This document shows, piece by piece, positions 61,171 through 64,000 of a stretch of DNA of 64,000 bases. How positions within the stretch are numbered: position 1 is the first letter of the stretch; the number at the start of each line of letters is the position of its first letter. Source of the stretch: Photobacterium angustum (lineage in GTDB: Bacteria > Pseudomonadota > Gammaproteobacteria > Enterobacterales > Vibrionaceae); assembly GCF_003026365.1 (NCBI RefSeq), contig NZ_PYOM01000014.1:87492-151491 (forward strand). The letters run 5' to 3'. A program made the position numbers and the translations under genes. The notes below the pieces were generated by a model, which ran no database searches, was not told the DNA's origin, and was given only the letters and a program-made list of their open reading frames with translations.

Positions 61171-62448
61171 ATGTCGGTCTATAGCACGCTCTGCTTTCTG
61201 GCTGCAGCAGCAATGTTTATTGCTTTTGTAAACAGTAAAATAGGTAAAATGCAAACAACCATTGCCATCACTGCCGGATCATTAATCCTGTCACTATTGA
61301 TCATCATTGCGGGACACAACGGTTGGTTCCACCTTGAAGATGTTGCCGCGACTCAAATCAGCAAAATAAACTTTGAAGATTTCCTATTAAAAGGCATTTT
61401 AGGATTCTTATTATTTGCTGGCGGCTTAGGTATCAAGTTACCCCATCTTGAAGATCAAAAATGGGAAATTACCGTATTAGCACTGGGCGCCACTTTATTC
61501 TCCACCTTTTTTATTGGCTTCAGTTTATGGGGTATTTGCCAGTTAATCGGAATTCAACTTGATCTGATTTACTGTTTACTCTTTGGTGCATTGATTTCCC
61601 CTACCGATCCTATTGCTGTATTGGCCATCGTTAAAAAAATGAAGGCACCTCGCCGTATTTCGACTCAAATCGAAGGCGAGTCTTTATTTAATGATGGGTT
61701 TGGCCTAGTTATCTTCGTGACCATGTTTACCATTGCTTTTGGTGATACCTCACCAACCGTGATGGGCGTAACCCAACTATTCCTTCAAGAAGCTATTGGT
61801 GGTATTGCTTACGGCTTTGTTCTTGGTCTAATCTTCCACTACCTCATTAGCTCAACCAATGATCACTCTATGGAATTACTACTTACTATCGGTATTCCAA
61901 CCGCAGGCTATGCTTTAGCAGAAGTCCTTCATGTCTCAGGCCCACTTGCTATGGTGGTATCAGGAATCATGATTGGTAACTGGACTCGTTATATTGGCTT
62001 TTCAAAAGAAAGTGAAGAACACCTAGATCACTTCTGGGAGTTGGTTGATGAATTCTTAAATGGTGTCTTATTCCTATTAATTGGTATGACCATGCTTGAT
62101 TTCAGCTTTCACCAAGAAGACTGGATCCTAATGATTATTGCTGTACCTTTAGTTCTTCTAAGCCGCTACATCAGTGTAAAACTGCCATATGTGGGCTTCA
62201 ATCGCTACCGCCAGTACAACCCAATGTCAGTCAAGATCCTCACTTGGGGCGGCTTACGCGGAGGTTTAGCATTAGCTATGGCGATGGCTATTCCTGCTGG
62301 TGTAATGGTAATTCCAGAGAAGGGTATCGATGTGCGAGAAATCATCCTCGTAATGACATATTCAGTGGTTGTATTCTCTATCCTTATCCAAGGTTCAACC
62401 ATTACCCCATTAATTGAAAAAGCCAAGCTTTGGGAATTAAAAAAATAA
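61171..62448 (+). CDS. nhaP: Sodium:proton antiporter, NhaP/CPA1 family
   Basis: This is a 425-residue polytopic inner-membrane antiporter with about 12 membrane segments. The CPA1 ion-binding motif is visible as SPTDPIAVLAIVKK, with the following EGESLFNDGFGLVIF segment and a conserved GGLRGGLALAMA near the C-terminus. AGAGG precedes the ATG. V. cholerae carries a related antiporter between metH and metA. Ion preference (Na+ or K+) cannot be decided from the sequence. Confidence 0.9.
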   Translation: MSVYSTLCFLAAAAMFIAFVNSKIGKMQTTIAITAGSLILSLLIIIAGHNGWFHLEDVAATQISKINFEDFLLKGILGFLLFAGGLGIKLPHLEDQKWEITVLALGATLFSTFFIGFSLWGICQLIGIQLDLIYCLLFGALISPTDPIAVLAIVKKMKAPRRISTQIEGESLFNDGFGLVIFVTMFTIAFGDTSPTVMGVTQLFLQEAIGGIAYGFVLGLIFHYLISSTNDHSMELLLTIGIPTAGYALAEVLHVSGPLAMVVSGIMIGNWTRYIGFSKESEEHLDHFWELVDEFLNGVLFLLIGMTMLDFSFHQEDWILMIIAVPLVLLSRYISVKLPYVGFNRYRQYNPMSVKILTWGGLRGGLALAMAMAIPAGVMVIPEKGIDVREIILVMTYSVVVFSILIQGSTITPLIEKAKLWELKK

Positions 62449-62469
62449 ATAAGTAATTATTCCACTAAC

Positions 62470-62500
62470 AAAAAAGCCTGCACTTCAATGCAGGCTTTTT
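62470..62500. terminator. Bidirectional terminator between nhaP and metA
   Basis: The 12-base stem AAAAAGCCTGCA / TGCAGGCTTTTT has a 6-base loop and U-tracts on both strands. Confidence 0.93.
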
Positions 62501-62501
62501 A

Positions 62502-63443
62502 TTATTCGTCTTTCGTAAAACTCGCTTCGGAGAAGTGCTCTAAATCGTAAGGAGTTTGCTGATATACACAATAGTTTAGCCAATTACTAAATAGTAAATG
62601 ACCATGACTACGCCAACTCGCAATAGGTGCATTCGAAGGATCATTCTCAGGATAATAGTTCACAGGTACTGCAGGCTCCATCCCTTGTTCACTATCTCGT
62701 ACAAACTCATTATGCAATGTATCTACATCATATTCTGGATGCCCCGTTACGAATACATTACGTTTATCTTTTGTCGCTGCTAAATACACTCCAGCCTGCT
62801 CTGAAGTCGCTAATATATCAAGATCAGTATGCTTAGTTAAATAATCGTGAGAGAAGTCAGCATAGCGAGAATGAGGGGCAAAAAAAGTATCATCAAACCC
62901 TCGTAGTACCGGATGATGACAATCATGAATTCGGTGTTGATAAACCCCAGATAGCTTCTCTTTTCGCGTACGTTTCGGCAAGTCATAGAGTAGTTTGAGT
63001 CCTGCTTGAGCAGCCCAACAAACAAACATAGTTGATGTTACATGCTCTTTCGCCCAATTCATGATGATTTGAATTTCTTCCCAATAAAGCACATCTTCAA
63101 ATTGAACTAAACCTAACGGCGCTCCCGTTACAATCAATCCATCAAAATTACGTTGTTTCACCATTTCAAACTGACGATAAAAAGTATCTAAGTGTTCTTG
63201 AGGGGTATTTTTTGTTGGACGATTATCGATTCGTAATAGCTCTACATCTACTTGAATTGGGCTATTTGATAATAAGCGTAAGAACTGTGTCTCTGTCTCA
63301 ATTTTTTTTGGCATTAAGTTTAATAACAATACCTTCAACGGACGGATCCCCTGGCTAGCAGCACGCTTCTCTGTCATCACAAAGATATTTTCACTGCGCA
63401 GAATATCAGTAGCAGGTAGGCGATCAGGTATTTTTATTGGCAT
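62502..63443 (-). CDS. metA: Homoserine O-succinyltransferase MetA
   Basis: MetA acylates homoserine in the first committed step of methionine synthesis. The 313-residue protein has the catalytic cysteine C142 in [10 protein letters not shown] and the histidine/glutamate dyad in GHPEYD. Acyl specificity (succinyl or acetyl) depends on single residues in this family, so I use the gammaproteobacterial default. The start is the ATG at 63443 with AAGGAG upstream; an in-frame upstream start is not supported. A met-box pair lies just upstream. Confidence 0.93.
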   Translation of the reverse strand: MPIKIPDRLPATDILRSENIFVMTEKRAASQGIRPLKVLLLNLMPKKIETETQFLRLLSNSPIQVDVELLRIDNRPTKNTPQEHLDTFYRQFEMVKQRNFDGLIVTGAPLGLVQFEDVLYWEEIQIIMNWAKEHVTSTMFVCWAAQAGLKLLYDLPKRTRKEKLSGVYQHRIHDCHHPVLRGFDDTFFAPHSRYADFSHDYLTKHTDLDILATSEQAGVYLAATKDKRNVFVTGHPEYDVDTLHNEFVRDSEQGMEPAVPVNYYPENDPSNAPIASWRSHGHLLFSNWLNYCVYQQTPYDLEHFSEASFTKDE

Positions 63444-63466
63444 CTTTGTTGACTCCTTTCGACACA

Positions 63467-63482
63467 AGATGTTTAGCCGTCT
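63467..63482. promoter_or_regulatory. Candidate MetJ operator (two tandem met boxes)
   Basis: Read on the minus strand, the adjacent 8-mers AGACGGCT and AAACATCT match the met-box consensus AGACGTCT at 7 and 6 of 8 positions. They lie 24-39 bases before metA, overlapping the likely start of transcription. MetJ with S-adenosylmethionine represses metA in relatives, so the site fits its context. Confidence 0.6.
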
Positions 63483-63496
63483 AAACTTCCATTAAC

Positions 63497-63524
63497 GTTA
63501 TAGAAAAAGGAAGGCAGACGCAAG
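63497..63524 (-). promoter_or_regulatory. Candidate metA promoter
   Basis: On the minus strand TATAAC (63497-63502) is a good -10. CTTGCG (63519-63524) at 16 bases is a mediocre -35. The predicted start of transcription falls immediately upstream of the met boxes. Confidence 0.4.
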
Positions 63525-63601
63525 TTTAGTCCAAAATAATAACATAATAGATAAATAAGAGAGATAAAGAGATTTGGAAAATAAGAGAGCTTATAAACGA
63601 G

Positions 63602-63626
63602 AAAACCCAGCCGAAGGCTGGGTTTT
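63602..63626 (-). terminator. rRNA operon terminator
   Basis: A perfect 11-base stem, AAAACCCAGCC / GGCTGGGTTTT, with a 3-base loop (TTC on the transcribed sense) ends the 5S-tRNA-5S transcript on the minus strand. Confidence 0.93.
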
Positions 63627-63634
63627 AAAATAAG

Positions 63635-63752
63635 ATTTAGCGATGTCCTACTCTCACATGGGGAGGCCCCACACTACCATCGGCGCTACAACGTTTCACT
63701 TCTGAGTTCGGCATGGGATCAGGTGGGACCGCTGCGCTATGGTCGCTAAACA
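63635..63752 (-). rRNA. rrf: 5S ribosomal RNA (distal copy)
   Basis: A 118-base 5S rRNA gene reads TGTTTAGCGACCATAGCG at the 5' end, then CCCACCTGATCCCATGCCGA, and closes with helix I pairing to CGCTAAAT. It follows tRNA-Thr and is the last gene of the rRNA operon, as in E. coli rrnD. It differs at about 15 positions from the other 5S copy at 63883-64000. Confidence 0.95.
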
Positions 63753-63758
63753 AATTAA

Positions 63759-63834
63759 TGGTGCTAGTACCCAGATTTGAACTGGGGACCTCACCCTTAC
63801 CAAGGGTGCGCTCTACCAACTGAGCCATACCAGC
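63759..63834 (-). tRNA. tRNA-Thr (GGT)
   Basis: A 76-base tRNA has a full cloverleaf: acceptor GCTGGTA / TACTAGC, anticodon loop TTGGTAA giving anticodon GGT, T loop GTTCAAATC and an encoded CCA. It sits between two 5S genes. Confidence 0.96.
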
Positions 63835-63882
63835 ACACAAAGCTTGTATGAAAGTTGCTTCTGCAACATTCTGAAATTTAAA

Positions 63883-64000
63883 GCCTGGCGATGTCCTACT
63901 CTCACATGGGGAGACCCCACACTACCATCGGCGCTATTACGTTTCACTACTGAGTTCGGCATGGGATCAGGTGGGTCCATAACGCTATGGTCGCCAAGCA
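63883..64000 (-). rRNA. rrf: 5S ribosomal RNA (proximal copy)
   Basis: A 118-base 5S rRNA gene starts TGCTTGGCGACC at the window edge and ends ATCGCCAGGC, with perfect helix I closure. It appears complete. The 23S gene should lie beyond the right edge. Confidence 0.95.

Noticed and set aside
63637..63840. Small protein starting MCAGMAQLVERTLG
   Set aside because: This frame is the tRNA-Thr gene plus part of a 5S gene read as protein, a common false call.

Overview
The window is a stretch of core chromosome from a gammaproteobacterium of the family Vibrionaceae. The base composition is AT-rich. A complete MSHA (mannose-sensitive haemagglutinin) type IV pilus operon sits between mreB and ssb. 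The block metA-nhaP-metH-lysC-aminotransferase-pglL-uvrA-galU-ssb-csrD-msh-mre follows, from memory, the gene order of Vibrio cholerae chromosome 1. Photobacterium is my best guess at genus level, but this is inference.

Layout. (1) 1-6733, plus strand: envelope and nitrogen-regulation cluster, with the yrbG tail, kdsD, lptC, lptA, lptB, rpoN, hpf, ptsN, rapZ and ptsO; the usual kdsC is absent. (2) 7023-10523: mgtE, then pmbA (tldE) divergent from yjgA (darP). (3) 10551-21523, minus strand: mreB-mreC-mreD-maf-rng-yhdP-nitrilase-tldD, covering cell shape, RNA processing, envelope lipid homeostasis and peptide protease functions. (4) 21650-46106, minus strand: csrD (mshH), mshI-J-K-L-M-N-E-G-F-B, three tandem MshA-type pilin genes, mshC-D-O-P-Q, then a terminator and a second full-length MshQ-like gene next to mreB. 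(5) 46345-54159: a LysR regulator, ssb, a remnant of a family 16 glycoside hydrolase, galU, uvrA and a PglL-type O-oligosaccharyltransferase. (6) 54213-63443: class V aminotransferase, lysine riboswitch plus lysC, metH, an NhaP antiporter, and metA with a candidate MetJ operator; these are linked by aspartate-family amino acid metabolism. (7) 63602-64000, minus strand: the end of an rRNA operon, 5S - tRNA-Thr(GGT) - 5S, with a strong terminator.

How it fits together. Kdo supply and the Lpt bridge build the outer membrane, Mre and YhdP shape the envelope, and the MSHA machine crosses it. MshE carries a recognisable cyclic-di-GMP-binding MshEN domain. The gene at the head of the pilus cluster is CsrD, whose GGDEF and EAL signatures are degenerate.

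Most of the window is ordinary core genome, and I found no wholly new system. The points that stand out are the duplication of mshQ behind its own terminator, the three-gene pilin array, the missing kdsC, the GH16 remnant between ssb and galU, and two unusually divergent 5S genes with paired compensatory changes.
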